Shown here one piece after another: positions 23,290 to 35,510 of a DNA stretch of 64,000 nt. Both the position numbers and the translations under genes were made by a program. Numbering within the stretch: position 1 is the first letter of the stretch; each line of letters starts with the position of its first letter. Source of the stretch: Scytalidium lignicola (lineage: Eukaryota; Ascomycota; Leotiomycetes); contig NCSJ02000153.1 of the NCBI GenBank assembly GCA_002812745.2, positions 34,295-98,294 of the forward strand, given 5' to 3'. The notes beneath the pieces were generated by a model. The model had not been told where the DNA came from. It saw nothing but the letters and a program-made list of their open reading frames with translations, and did no database searches.

Positions 23290-24255
23290 TCAGCTCTTGG
23301 ACGCATCCCCAAGAGTTTCTTTGTAGTCCAGCACCGACTGCACAAAGGAAGTATCCTGTTTCATTCCCAACGACAGACCAAGGCTGTTGTCAAAATCATC
23401 CGCCCAGGAATACAGAGTGGATTTCAATTCCGGAACCTCCTCCTCTCGCACAAAAGCTAGTTTATCTTTCCCCCCGACCTCCTCCAAAGCATCTAACATG
23501 TTCTGCACCGTGACAGCAAATCCCGGCACGTTGACTACTCTCCGATGGGGAGGAAGCGCATCACGAGGGAGCTTGAGCGGAATGACGATGTTGTTCACTA
23601 AGGTCCTAGGAGAGCACATCCAATGACGCCACGCGCGGTCTTTGAGTGGAACAGTACAAATCTGACCATTTAAGGGCTCTCGGATAATACCAGACAGGAA
23701 GGCAGAGATAGCTGCACTTGGAGCGCCTGGACGTACTGAGATAGTGGGAAAACGGAGTGAAAAACCATTGATCATGCCGCGCCGTGTAAGGTCGTTGATG
23801 AGCGTCTCACAGATGACCTTTTGGCAGCCATATGACATCTCAGGAGTTGGAATGTCAGCCTCGGTGACACCGTGTTTTGGAACCGGCCTCCCGTAGACAG
23901 CTTCACTCGATGCATAGATCACTCGGACTCCAGGACAAACTTTTGCTAAATTTAGTAGTAGCGACCGTGTAGCATCGACATTGACCCGATATCCCAACTC
24001 AAAATCAGCCTCGGCAGCGGAAGACATTACGCCGTGGAGGAGGATAGCTGCATCGAGGTCCTTGTGGACGATACTCGCGGGTGCTGCAATGAGATCTGTC
24101 TGAACAGCTTTGGCATGATGAGCATACTTCGAGTTGCGAGGAATGGGTGGTTCGATAACATCAGTGAGAACAAGCTCGTTTGACTCGTCGTTCAACAGCT
24201 CTTTGGCTACAATCTGCCCAATGAAGCCGGCAGCGCCGGTGATCAGAATCCGCAT
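23290..24255 (-). CDS. NAD-dependent epimerase/dehydratase, D-erythronate dehydrogenase (DenD)-like
   Basis: An intronless 321-aa short-chain-type protein; the ATG at 24255 is used because the longer frame starts at a TTG. The N-terminal Rossmann fingerprint is LITGAAGFIG (residues 4-13). The catalytic SSEAVYG and Y-G-x-x-K (MSYGCQK) are in place, and the segments EADFELGYRVN, SLRFPTISVRPGAPSAA, SGIIREPLNG and WRHWMCSPR match what I know of the DenD branch, which oxidises D-erythronate or related sugar acids to the 2-keto acid in bacterial tetronate pathways. Gene context (aldolase, sugar transporter, 2-hydroxyacid dehydrogenase) supports sugar-acid catabolism. Uronate dehydrogenase or a plain epimerase are alternatives. 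Confidence 0.82.
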   Translation of the reverse strand: MRILITGAAGFIGQIVAKELLNDESNELVLTDVIEPPIPRNSKYAHHAKAVQTDLIAAPASIVHKDLDAAILLHGVMSSAAEADFELGYRVNVDATRSLLLNLAKVCPGVRVIYASSEAVYGRPVPKHGVTEADIPTPEMSYGCQKVICETLINDLTRRGMINGFSLRFPTISVRPGAPSAAISAFLSGIIREPLNGQICTVPLKDRAWRHWMCSPRTLVNNIVIPLKLPRDALPPHRRVVNVPGFAVTVQNMLDALEEVGGKDKLAFVREEEVPELKSTLYSWADDFDNSLGLSLGMKQDTSFVQSVLDYKETLGDASKS

Positions 24256-24706
24256 TTCTAGGGTTTTCTTGGTAATAATACTCAAGGCGAGGCAATGAGA
24301 AAAGGTTTGTGCTTATTATGCGTTTCTTCTCTCCCAGTGAAGCACAGACAGCCTCCGGACTCGCTTTCTCAGGAACTCGAATTCGAGGCGCTTTCCGATC
24401 TTGGCTTTTCAAGGCTTTAGTTCGGAGGCATATCCGGGGATTGGCATGAATATGGCGGCACAAACTCATGCCGTATGTATGCTATTTGTGGGCCTAGAAA
24501 TCGCCGTAATGCCCCGCGGCACAATGCGGAGCCGGCTTGGAGAAGGCTTCGAAAAACACACACTCGAATGTCCAAATTCAGTCAGTTTTGGGAGTGGCGC
24601 CGGGGCTTATATATTGCGCAGCTAGTTAGACTCGAGAATGAATTCTCGATGCAAAACCGTGTTAACTGCAGCCCGTAGTATTGCTTTTAAGAAACAATTT
24701 ACCACT
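24256..24706. promoter_or_regulatory. divergent promoter between DenD-like gene and PhyH dioxygenase
   Basis: 451 bp between divergent ATGs. Two related palindromes are visible: CTCGAATTCGAG at 24376-24387, and TCGAGAAT (24632-24639) facing ATTCTCGA (24642-24649), the second about 60 bp before the PhyH ATG. Both share TCGA arms around an AATTC core, so they could be two sites for one regulator (inference). Confidence 0.5.
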
Positions 24707-25780
24707 ATGAGTACCCAGACTAGCACCCAGACGAGCACCCGGCCAATCTCTCTAAGCTCCACCCCGGTGGAGAGTTCTTTTAAGTAAGTCTATAAGTCTA
24801 CTCCGCTATGCCATCTGAATCAGTGCCCTGAGAACAATAGACTTGCAGGTCCATATGGAGACTGGCGAGACGACCTTGAGTCTCAAGGATATGTCGTCTT
24901 AAAGGGTGTCATCGAGCCACAAAAGGCACGTTATTACCAGGAAAAGGCGTTCGAATGGCTTAAATCCTTCGATCCGACACTGGACTTGGATGAACCATCC
25001 ACCTGGAAAAAGGCGGATCTCCCTGTCCAGACGATTCTAAACACCTACGAAAACTATGGTGTCGTCCATGAGCGATTCATGTGGGAAGCGCGCATGGAAC
25101 CCGGGGTATTGGACGCCTTTACCCAAGTCTGGGGTACGGATGAACTGCTCGTCTCCTTCGACTCCCTCAATGTCACCTTGCCCAACCTCAAACCTACCCG
25201 CGCACCATGGCCACATATTGACCAGGCTCCTCGAAAACGCGGACTGCATTGTGTGCAGGGGATTATCAACCTTAGCCATGCCGGTCCTGAGGATGGCTCG
25301 TTGGTAGTCATTCCCGGGTCTCACCTGTTGGTCGAGGAATTCTTCGACACGAAGACCGACTCGGCGACGTGGGAATGGAGAGATAATCGCTACTTCAACG
25401 AAGAAGAGATGAACTGGTTCCGTAGCCACGGTCTCAACCCGATCAAGGTCCTTGCGGAGCCGGGCGATTTGATACTATGGGACTCCCGCACCATCCACTG
25501 GGGAGGAGAACCGACCAACAAGAGCGAGACTATACGGACGGTCATTTACGCAGCTTATGCTCCGGCCAAAAAGGCATCGAAGGATGCCCTGGTGGAGAAA
25601 AAGCGTGTGTTCGATGCCTATGGTGCTACCACACATTGGCCGCACGATAACATTAAATTACGAGACTTAGTTGCTCGCCGGCCTGATGGCAGCGTCGACA
25701 TTCGGAATCGAACTGAACCGCTGGAAAAGCCGGAACACACTGATCGCTTGCTGAAGTTGGCAGGTTTGAAGGCCTACTGA
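24707..25780 (+). CDS. phytanoyl-CoA dioxygenase (PhyH) family Fe(II)/2-oxoglutarate oxygenase
   Basis: Two exons, 24707-24783 and 24841-25780, giving 338 aa. The acceptor ending ACAATAG at 24840 is preferred, because the later CAG breaks the frame. After splicing the protein reads KLAGPYGDWRDDLESQGYVV. The iron-binding facial triad is visible: HxD in WPHIDQAPRKRG, the distal His in TIHWGGEPTNKS, and the Arg in ETIRTVIY that holds 2-oxoglutarate. The short N-terminus is Ser/Thr-rich without a clear targeting signal. It probably hydroxylates a small acid or CoA ester in the cytosol. Divergent from the DenD-like gene; a role in the same pathway is plausible but not shown. Confidence 0.87.
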
Positions 25781-26835
25781 TGGACGAGATTCACAATTGC
25801 TATCTAAAAGTAAAATAAAAAACAACATTGGTCACAGACCTATCGTCGATCATTCGACTTGCTACGCCCACATCATCCCTCTTGGACTGGTAGGCAACTG
25901 TGTTTAAATAGTATCATATTGAGTCTTTGAATGTAATGCCTAACGAATTGATTTTGATGAACTCTCCACTCTGCTGTTACGTAGAAGAATGTTCACCTGT
26001 TTTAAGTAGAGAGAATACAAGCATTTGAGCAATAGCAATTTGGGAAATTTGATTTGAACGTAAGATTAGATGCTGTGTCGGAGGATAGGAGCCATCTACG
26101 CGTGATACTGTAGGATGTGAAGAATGGGATAATATTTCCCCCTGTCACACGTGATGGATTGTAAAGAGCCATGCGGCTTGCATGACATGACATGAGGATC
26201 ACAGACATTCACAAAGATTCTCCAAGATTGCCTGATTCTTTGTGTGCATACACGTACTGTGCGTGTACAGAAACCCGGGGGATTGATGCGCCGGTGGAAC
26301 AAAGGTGGCGACTACCATCTACATGATACGGAAGCATACAACCGACACAGTTTGGTAATGCGTCCAGTAACTAAAACCTATAACTTTAGGGGATTACTGT
26401 CCTGTACTGAACATGCTCTTGTAAAATAATTATCTGTACTCGTACCTTATGTGACGACTGAAATTTAGTAAATTGGTTGTATACAGTAGTTGCCTTACCC
26501 TGCCCTACCTTCCTTGCCTATGCTTATTAAGATCTTACAATTTTAGCTCAGCTCCTAAAGAAACTTGAGCAAACTTGACGAACTTAAAGCACTTATAATA
26601 CTCCAGAACAACTCAACTCCGCTGTTTAATAAATAAGACAATGCATCATATGATTATTGCGTGGCTTAACCCCACAGTCTCGACCCCGCATCTTTCCCCT
26701 TAACAGCCCTTGCTCTTCAGATCTAGGGTCGGTGTGTGTGGAGCGGGAGAGAATATTAATTTTCTGACTTTCGCGCGCGTGCGTCCATCCATCCTCCAGT
26801 TTCCCAAATTAATTACCTGCGAGTCAACTTGGGGC
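25781..26835. other. 1-kb gene-free region
   Basis: It contains the 3' flank of PhyH and the promoter of the next regulator. No convincing frame. Confidence 0.5.
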
Positions 26836-28992
26836 ATGGCAACCAACGTTCAAGAGATCGCAGACGCCGCTGTGGATGGCGATTCTGAGCCGCCCCAGAA
26901 ACGGCACCGAATACTCTCGAAAGCGTAGGTGCTGCTCGGTCAACTACAGCTATCAAACCAGAGAAGTTTCCTAACCTGCAATAGATGTGAAGCATGTAGG
27001 CTCAAGAAGTCAAGATGTGACAGTTCTCGCCCACAGTGTGACAATTGCCGCCGCAAAGGTGAGAGGGACAGGGTGGCGCATTCCTTTGCTCGTACAGTAC
27101 ATTAACCTCTAACAAAAGGACTTGATTGCATTTACCGGCAGAAAGGGCAGCCGGGCTTACGTCCTGGATATGGGAAAGCAATAGAAACGCGCCTGACACG
27201 CCTGGAGAACAACATGGAGAAAATCAGCCAGTCTCTCCAGGATGTTCTAGGTCATGTTCAGGCAGTCGGTACCTCTTTGCATATCGCAGATCCGGACACC
27301 CCAGAAACCGGGCCTTCCAAGGTTTCCAATAGTGCTCAATCATGGCCCGCATCAGCACCTGCATCACAGCAGCTATCCGAAGGGGCCTCAGTTACCTCTA
27401 CGCTGCAGATAGAACAGCTGCCTCCTTTCCTAAACATTCCCGATTTACCAACGGCGATCAACGATAGGTTGCCTAGCGAAGAGATCTTGCAGGAACTGGT
27501 AGAATTGTTCTTCGAGCTGATCTACCCATGGGTTCCCTTATTTCACAAGCCTAGCTTTAGAGCCAATCTGTTTTCACCAGGACGTCAAATCCTGCTCCAT
27601 GGAATTGTGGTCGTCGCGTTCCGATTTTGGAGACAACCCGCTCCGTCAGCTGAAGTGCGAGACAACTACGTTAAAATATCCCGGGAGCAGATTCTATTGA
27701 GCACGATTGACACATGTTCTCTAATCTCCACCCAGGCACTTGCCCTCTTGGCTGTGGATGCGATCGGCCAGGGTCCCGGCCCGAGAACGTGGAACATTAT
27801 GGCGATGCTCATTACCGCCTCGAAGCAGATAGGTCTGGCAAAGGGCTTTTCTCCGGCAGGCACCGAGACGAATACTGCGTTGGTCAGAAATGAGGATCCG
27901 GATGAGAACCTGGATTTGTCCAGCATTGAAGTAGAAGAGAAGCGCCGCCTGTTCTGGACCATTTACAGTCTCGATCGCTTCTTCAGCGTCTCCCATGGCC
28001 AGTCATGTAGTATCGATACGAAAAGTATCAACTTACAATATCCAGCTAGAGATGAAGACTGGGGTCAACCGGTAGCACCGGAGTGGTTTCAAGGAACAGC
28101 AGCAATTAGGTCAACACATGTCCGCTGTCTTGCCAATCTATGGCACTATAACATCGACTTGCTAGCGCTATTGGACCGGTCTAATCAGTTATTGATTCAA
28201 CCTCTCAATTTCTCCCTTCCAGCCCATTGTCAAGAGTGGCAGAGTAGCTTTCGGCGGCTAGATATTGCTATGTCTACCTGGTTTGAGAATCTCCCGAGAG
28301 AAGTTCGAGAGAGACCAGCTAATTTTGATCCTATGTGGACCATGATCCATGCCACTTTCCATCTGTACGTGTCTCTCATCTCTTGGCTCATTCTATTTTA
28401 TCACACCCTTACTGATATTTCTGTAATGTGTAGCATCAGGATACGTATGTATACGGTTGCTGCGTCTCCCTCAACAAAGTCACTCTATTTGAGACCATCC
28501 TCATCAGCACCTGCACGCTGCCGCCAAGCCGTCAGAGACGTAGCATACTTGACGATCTGTCTTCAGCCTCACGAGCTTGATCAACTGGGTCCAACTTTTG
28601 CCTTCGTTGTGTGGGTTGCAGCCAGGAGCCTAGTAATTCTGTGGACTAAGGGCTACGAAAGCACGTATGGGTCTATACCCGCCGACCTTGAACCTCTTCT
28701 GAGTGCTCTGCGACAATTGTCCCTACGGTGGCCATGTGCTCAACGCTACAACGACATTATCCAGTTAATCCTGGATACGAAAAATAATCCTGGCGGCCCC
28801 ACGGGTCTAGAAATTTTCAATGATACGCGACGAACAGTTTATGGACTTCAGAACCATCTTGGGCTGCTAGCAGGGCATCGAATCCCGGAAATGTATTCTC
28901 ATTCGCTTGACTTCCTTGATATGGACTTGGACGATCTGACCTCTCCCTGGACTGGCACCTTTGGATCAGAAATGGATAGTGAATGGCTGTAA
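26836..28992 (+). CDS. Zn2Cys6 transcription factor with fungal-specific TF domain
   Basis: Four exons, 26836-26924, 26985-27058, 27119-28364 and 28434-28992, totalling 655 aa. The zinc cluster is carried by exon 2 and the start of exon 3: ACEACRLKKSRCDSSRPQCDNC followed by RRKGLDC, giving C-x2-C-x6-C-x6-C-x2-C-x6-C. A coiled-coil linker follows (TRLTRLENNMEKISQSLQDV). The middle-homology region shows LFFELIYPWVPLFHKPSF, then EEKRRLFWTIYSLDRFFSVSHG. The C-terminus is acidic (SLDFLDMDLDDL), which suits an activator. The last intron (69 bp, GTACGT donor) keeps the frame if retained and is therefore less certain. Its position beside the sugar-acid genes makes it a candidate regulator of them. 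Confidence 0.87.
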
Positions 28993-29848
28993 TATAACTG
29001 GTATAACTAACCTGTATTAACTTCATCAAAATTTTACATCGAGATGCTTTAGGAAGAATGGCAATAGGGGGTGGAAGGCAGGGCAGTGAGAGCTGCGAAG
29101 AGAACTTTGGCGAAATGCATTTAGCAGCAGTCAGAAAAAGCAAGAAAGTTTAGCATTGGAGAAGCAGGGTAGTTCAAAGCAAAGAAAGAGCCAGAGCCAT
29201 GTGTCTCGCCGTACAGTAGTATAGTTGTGTCAGAAGTACTGACATCCGTGGTGGTCCTGAGGGCTGATGTTAGTCATCGTACCTGACTATGGAAGTGCTG
29301 TGCGCTGGCCAATTTTATGTCGGGCGGATCAACTTGGGGTCCGCCACAACCCTGATCTCGTCTCGAGTTGCAGGGTTCGGGAACAGACTCTGAGCCATCG
29401 ACATCAATTATACACTCGATCGGATTCTCTACGGACCAGATAGCCCAAGATACGCCAGTAACACTCCGACTGCTCAGGAATGCGAACCTTCGCGTAGAGT
29501 TGAGTCAAGTCATTGACAAGAGTCAAATGAGGCGCGATTTACGGTTCTGGTGGTGGGCTGTACTACGCCGATCATGAACCAGTCGGGAGATGTAACACGA
29601 CATAATGTATAGATGCACAGCTGAAGGAGCTCAGCTCCCCCCATACAACAGCTGAATATGTCTAGGCTCAATAATAGATGCTTGCATGGAGAGTAAAGCT
29701 GGATTGGCATTGACTGAGGAGACTGGAACAGCGACCGGGTTTGAAGATATAAGCTCCTTCTTGAAGCTGAACATTTGACCTCACTCGCCTACACCAACCG
29801 CCCCAGTTAGAAATATATCCCTCGCTCCACGAGTTTTTAGTCTCTGTG
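28993..29848. other. intergenic region, no gene seen
   Basis: 3' flank of the regulator and promoter of the secreted-protein gene. Only short, unconvincing frames. Confidence 0.5.
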
Positions 29849-30625
29849 ATGATTCCAAGGCTCGATATGCTCTTTCGCGCTCTCATAATCGCTCATTGCG
29901 CTTCTGTTGCATTCGGCAGTATCATCGCCGGTCGTACTGAAGGAGGTTCAATCGTGGAATCATATCTAGCAACCGTAAGCTCCCCTCATAGCCCCAGAGC
30001 TGATGGTGCTTGGCCACTAATGAAACGCGATGCAAAGTTCGAGGATATTTCAGCCAACCCCCTCCCGGCCCTGAGCACCGCGGAACCACCGAGCCCATAT
30101 CAAGGCCTCAACTACAATGGTGCCATCGTGGTCAAGAACGCTCCGCCAGGTCAGTTTATCACGGATATACAAACCACTCAAGGTACGCAGTGGATCGGTG
30201 TCAACACGCTTTCCTCCATCTCCTTCTCAACACCTAGTGCCGGTGAAACTTTCAACTTGAAATCGGCATACGTAGGCATTTTCCTCTCCACAGACAACTC
30301 GGCTATCGTTCCTGCACTGGACGGCGTGGTCAACTTCACAGGCATCAAGCCTGATGGCTCGAAAGTCGTTGAGACGGTCCAATATACGGCTTCTGGCCCC
30401 GGTATCGTCAAAGAGGCCGGTATCGTGCTCCTAGGCGCGGCCCTCCTGCAAAAGATAACGTTCTCTGAGCTGAATGGCGTGACGAGTGTTGCAGTAACGG
30501 TACAGAATGTCACAGCAGTTGGGTCTATTATCTCGTTGCTCAGTTCAGCTGGATTAGATGTGTCAACTGTGACTTATGCTATGGCTTTAGACAGCCTTGA
30601 ATACGACATAAATATTTCTAACTAA
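29849..30625 (+). CDS. secreted protein of unknown function
   Basis: An intronless 258-aa protein; the ATG at 29849 is chosen over an upstream GTG. A signal peptide is evident (MLFRALIIAHCASVAFGS, cleavage probably after AFG or soon after). A Lys-Arg pair in PLMKRDAKF (about residue 55) looks like a Kex2 processing site, so residues between may be a propeptide. The mature part is rich in Ser, Thr, Val and Gly with alternating hydrophobic residues, as expected of a beta-sandwich: QFITDIQTTQGTQWIGV, SISFSTPSAGETFNL, SVAVTVQNVTAVGS. It has at least two N-x-T glycosylation sites and no Cys in the mature part, so no disulfide fold. I do not recognise the family. Confidence 0.72.
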   Translation: MIPRLDMLFRALIIAHCASVAFGSIIAGRTEGGSIVESYLATVSSPHSPRADGAWPLMKRDAKFEDISANPLPALSTAEPPSPYQGLNYNGAIVVKNAPPGQFITDIQTTQGTQWIGVNTLSSISFSTPSAGETFNLKSAYVGIFLSTDNSAIVPALDGVVNFTGIKPDGSKVVETVQYTASGPGIVKEAGIVLLGAALLQKITFSELNGVTSVAVTVQNVTAVGSIISLLSSAGLDVSTVTYAMALDSLEYDINISN

Positions 30626-33180
30626 GCTTTTTAGGGTTTGGTTACTAGAGAAGAAGTCGTGTGAGACCACCAAGATATATTTTTATTTTATTTTAGTTAT
30701 CAAATGTTACAATGTTACGTGGCGGAGAACTCTACTAAAACCATAGAATTACCTGTAGAATCAATTGCCAATTGATTTTAGAACTAGGTTACTATAACTA
30801 GGCATCATATACTTGAAATGACGGAGTATATGGTGGTAGTTATATTCCTACAACTGCACTGTAGAAGCCCCACTGAATAACCCTAAATCACCATTAGTGT
30901 AGTTGCTAATGTAGTATACTCCATAGATCTTTCAACAGATAGTGCTCTCCTATTTAACTTACTAAAGGTTAAATTAACTTTACTCGTTAGCTGTCTGCTA
31001 TTAATACTAAAATCATGTGTGCACATTATGTGAATTATATTTTAAAGATATAATTAATATATCAAACTCTGATTGGTAGCTAAAAATTACTATGAATATG
31101 TATAACCCTAATTTAGTTACTATAAGGATGTCCTTAACTTCTCACCGCCTCTTTATTTCAGAAGTTTACAGACTCGACAGCCAAAAGAATATGAATCAAA
31201 AGCGCTAGTCAGTTCGCAAGTTCTTCAGCTCTACTCGCTTTCTGCTTGTTGTACTACTTTATTCTAAGCAGCAATGCAGTGTGACCTTTAATTTTTATCC
31301 CTGCACAACATGTTTTTTTCTTTCTTTGAAAACGATCCCTAGAAACTAAGCAAGATTCGGGCGGTCTCTATGGTAGCATTGTTTCATGACGAACAAAGAG
31401 TTCAGGTAGATGTGGGCAATAGATTAGAGCGGCCGTCAAATGTATTAGACTCAATTTTGGCACCGCATTAATTCCCTTCCATCCATATCACTGATCTCCA
31501 CTCAAGCATCCAAAAAGCTCCGTCTCAGCGACCACCAGCCTCTAAATCCGATATCAAGAACGGTATTCCTCAAATATCTTAAGGGTAAAAGATATACATG
31601 ATAAGTACTTTATAATATCCAAAAATATAATGAAAAACTTCTATTAACTTGGACTACAATGAAGAAGAAAGCGTAAATTTATATGTATTATAGTTTATGT
31701 TCTAAACATAATGTGGGTAAAGTTATAATAACAAAGGTACTAGGTTACAAAATTGGTCAACCTCTTAACTTTAATTTACACGTGCTATAATACGTGATAT
31801 TTCAGCGGCTAATTGGTAAGACCATCCGAAATATCATGCAAAATACTTGTAACTCCGCGGTCTCAGCGGTCTGTCACGGCACGACGTCGCTCCGTATTGG
31901 CTTTGGCCGGAGAGTGTTCCGAGAAGGTTGGCTATGATTGGACTCTCGGGACCTCGCCATCTTTTGAAAAGATACTGGTATGATTTTATGAAGGTAGCTT
32001 TGGTCTGTGCTTTTTAATGTACCTTCCATTTCGGTCTTTCACGGACGGAGATCCGGGTGAATTGATAAGACATGCAGAGCAGACAACCATCACGATAGCA
32101 GAGACAAAAAGACCACAGTATAGGGTCCAATGATTTGAGATATAATAGATTCACAGAGTATGTAACGGTATATGTATATTTGCCATTAACCAGCTGTTCT
32201 AGAATATAACTGACAGTTGAGTATGGTCGTTTGATGATCATAAGCGTTTGTGATTTCAAAACCAGCCACGGGTGTATTTTTCCACCTCTGTTACTGTACG
32301 AGCGCACTAGGAAAGAAGCGTAATTAACTTTGTGTTGGATGCCGAAGACCCACCATGTAACCACCACTCTTGGGCCCTGTATTTGGCTCCCGGACCTTTC
32401 TTGTTCCTGGGCTATTAAAGCACGTTGTGTAATTGATGCACTGTTATTGGCGGTGAGACGTCTAATAGAATGGCCCACCCAGCAGAGAAGGTCTTGGGTA
32501 ATGGGAGGCACAAAAGCTGCTGGAATTATTAATCCTTGCCGATGCCAACACATGAGGCGTGCAGACCGCGCTGGTGCCATGAAAAAGAAGACTTTAAGCT
32601 CCTTCTATCCACACTTCTACAGTTTAAAATGGCTGCACATAAAATTCAACCCCGCATGGCTTCAGCCATTGGCGCCGTGGGCAACCGATAAACCCGCGAA
32701 GCCTCTAACGGCTGTACATTCTGTCCTTCGTCTCCCACGTGTGGTTGCTCAAGGCATGATGAACCTGTACCCTCTCAGCAGAACACGAACATGTTGTAGG
32801 AGGATCCGCACCGGATCCAACCTAGTTTGTCGGTAAGAACAGAGACGGTAAGGTAAAGTGCATACGGCCAAAAAATTAATCTATCGACGAATGCCAGGGC
32901 TGTTATTCTTCACGTGCATACTCTCCATGACATCGAAAGTAGCAGGATGCGATACATCATGATCTGATATTGAGTGGATTGATCCTCTTCAATCTTAAGG
33001 CCCACAATCGATCCCACTCTTGATCATAGAATACTGCCTGGAAGAAAGCTCTTTTTCTGAATTCATTCTTCCAGTCTATAAGTATCTCGGCTTCTTACTT
33101 ACTGAACTATGTAGGAGAGTGCTTCTGTTCTTTACACACATCCCTCTTCCCTGTTGAGGCTGTCCAATCTTCTTGACAAG
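30626..33180. other. 2.5-kb gene-free region
   Basis: AT-rich to about 32000, then more balanced. Overlapping short frames on opposite strands near 32014-32836 show no family features and are not called. Promoter of the phosphoesterase at the right end. Confidence 0.5.
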
Positions 33181-34743
33181 ATGCAGCTCCTTAACCCGGC
33201 TCTTGTGCTGGCCCTGGCCAGTGTCGTCAATGGCTTTCCTGCTGCTGATAGCAACAATTTAAAGCGTCCTCCACAGCTGGATGCTAGCATTATTGCTGCC
33301 CTCAAGGCCATGGGAAAGACACCAAACGATTTCCGTCTGCCAGGCTCCCTCCCCAATCCTCATGCTCCAGCTGGGAGTGATCAACTCGAGGGTATTGACC
33401 ACATTGTCATGCTTATGATGGAGAATCATTCTTATGACAATATCTGGGGCACTCTCGATCGCAAGGATGCAGAGGGCTTCCCCCTCGACCATCGCACAGG
33501 CAAACCATCGGCAACCAATAAATTTGCCAACGGCACCATCCTCCATGCATATGAGATGCCAATGACGTGCATCCGCACCCCTGGTACCGAGGCCCCAACA
33601 CAGAACTGGGTGAGCTCTCACTTACAGTACGACAACGGCAGCATGGATGGTTTCGTGACGGGCAATGGAGTGAAACCAATCTCCATGGGTTATTTCACCC
33701 CCGAGCAACTTCCATTCACGCACTCCATTGGCAGGACTTTTCCAATTGGTGACCGCTTCTTTTGCTCTGTCCTTGGTCAAACATGGCCAAACCGCATGTA
33801 TCTCATTGGAGCGACGTCCTTGGGTATAGTGAACACCGGGCAAAACCTTACTGGATTGCCAGTTGTCGACACTATCTTTGACCGATTGGACCAATATAAA
33901 GTTTCCTGGAAGAACTACGTCGCTGGATGGGGAAAGTAAGTTTTGATTGTCATATTTACTCATATGAAGCTCGTGGATTCTAAGACTAATAATACTTGAA
34001 TTAGGCCCAACGCTGAACCCACCCTCCGCCTCTTCCCTGGAGACAGTACTATCAGCCAAAAGAATGGTCTACCATTGGAAGAATTCTTCACCGATGCTGC
34101 AGCAGGCACTCTGCCAAGCTTCACTTTTATCGACCTGAATGGCACCACACAGTCACAAGAGAACCCACAAAACGTTGTTGTTGGTGAGGCTGCTATGTCG
34201 GATATCGTTCAGGCTCTTGGTGCATCCCCTCTATGGAGCAAGACACTTCTGGTCATCAATTACGATGAACACGGAGGATACTACGACCATGTACTACCTC
34301 CAGTAGCATTGGAACCTGACAGCATCCCACCAAATCCACCTGTAGGTGCATTCCAATATGAGGGCTACAAACGCTATGGATTCCGTGTCCCAGCCGTTGT
34401 CATTTCCCCATGGGCCAAGAAGAACCACGTCAGCCACATGGTATACGATCACACCTCGATCCTTGCCTTGATCGAGAAGAAGTGGAATCTTCCAGCATTG
34501 ACCTACAGGGATGCAAATGCCAATGATATGACGGATTTCATCGACCTCAATGCGCTGAAGAGTCGTCGTATGAACTTCCCAAGCATGAAGGCGCTGAAAC
34601 TTAGTCCTCCTGGCAATACCACTAAGGCAATGGCATGCTCTTCCACTACCGATCTCATCATCACACCCGCGGATGCGTATGAATACCCCAAGACGGGACC
34701 ATCTCCGCCATGGTGGTGGCCATTCCCATGGCCCTTACTTTGA
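33181..34743 (+). CDS. secreted phosphoesterase (phospholipase C/acid phosphatase superfamily)
   Basis: Two exons, 33181-33935 and 34005-34743, giving 497 aa. The ATG at 33181 starts a signal peptide (MQLLNPALVLALASVVNGFP). The phosphoesterase-family metal motifs are clear: IDHIVMLMMENHSYDNIWG (about residues 73-92), YDEHGGYYDHV in exon 2, and the VPAVVISPWAKKNHV block with the following HTSIL. N-x-S/T sites are frequent. Family members hydrolyse phosphomonoesters or phospholipids outside the cell, often under phosphate limitation. The protein ends in an unusual Pro/Trp-rich tail (PSPPWWWPFPWPLL). Whether it is an acid phosphatase or a phospholipase C cannot be decided from motifs. Confidence 0.9.
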
Positions 34744-35510
34744 AAGGTGGACGCAATTGTGGGATGTGCGAATGCTTCGTGACAAGAGATCTTTACAAGT
34801 CTAGCTTTTCCATAAGGCTATTTAGTTACGTGGTATTTACACGCTTCAATTCGTTTATCAGAAGGGAAATTTAACTGGTGAATGACTTTTTTNATGATTA
34901 TCAATGAATGACCTAGTGATCTGACTGAGGAGAAATATCGCTCTTTGATACCGTACACATTTTTAGACCTAAGAGATATATAACCCAAGTTACATATAAA
35001 TCGGTTCAGATTTGCATTTTCGTAGATGAGGTTTACTAATTCTTTTTTTTTGACTGCCGTAAAAAAAAATTCTTCAAATCTGATATTTTGTAACCTTTTT
35101 TTGATATAGTGGCAGTTCTATGAAAGGTTCCAAGAACAAGTTAGAGATTGTGCCAAAGGATAGTTAAATTATATTTAATATTTAATGACATAATTATGCT
35201 GAGAATCCGTATCCGTAACCAAAACCAAAAAGTCATAGCTGTTATAACTATTATAATGAGGTTGTTGGATGGCCTTTGTCGTGTCTTCCTAAAGCTTGGA
35301 GAGCATTAGCCACATTAGGAAAAAGAGGGTTGGTTACCTAATTATATAGTCTGTTGGATGTCTAGATCAAACGTCCCCACAGGAGTCCTTGCCTGAAGAT
35401 GATGCAGATACACACTTTAGCAATTAAATACTCGTATATCTCTCCTTAGTATGTTTTGTCAATTACAATCCCATCATAAATAATCCAAAAAGAAAACAAA
35501 AATATTGGAA
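34744..35510. other. intergenic region, no gene seen
   Basis: AT-rich with T and A homopolymers and one N at 34893. No frame called. Confidence 0.5.

Noticed and set aside
24841..24848. Acceptor TTGCAG for exon 2 of the PhyH gene
   Set aside because: Joining there shifts the frame and hits a stop; the AATAG at 24840 gives the conserved KLAGPYGDWRDD.
32014..32836. Overlapping frames on both strands (188 and 168 codons)
   Set aside because: No domain, no splice context and mutually overlapping; the composition is not protein-like on either strand.
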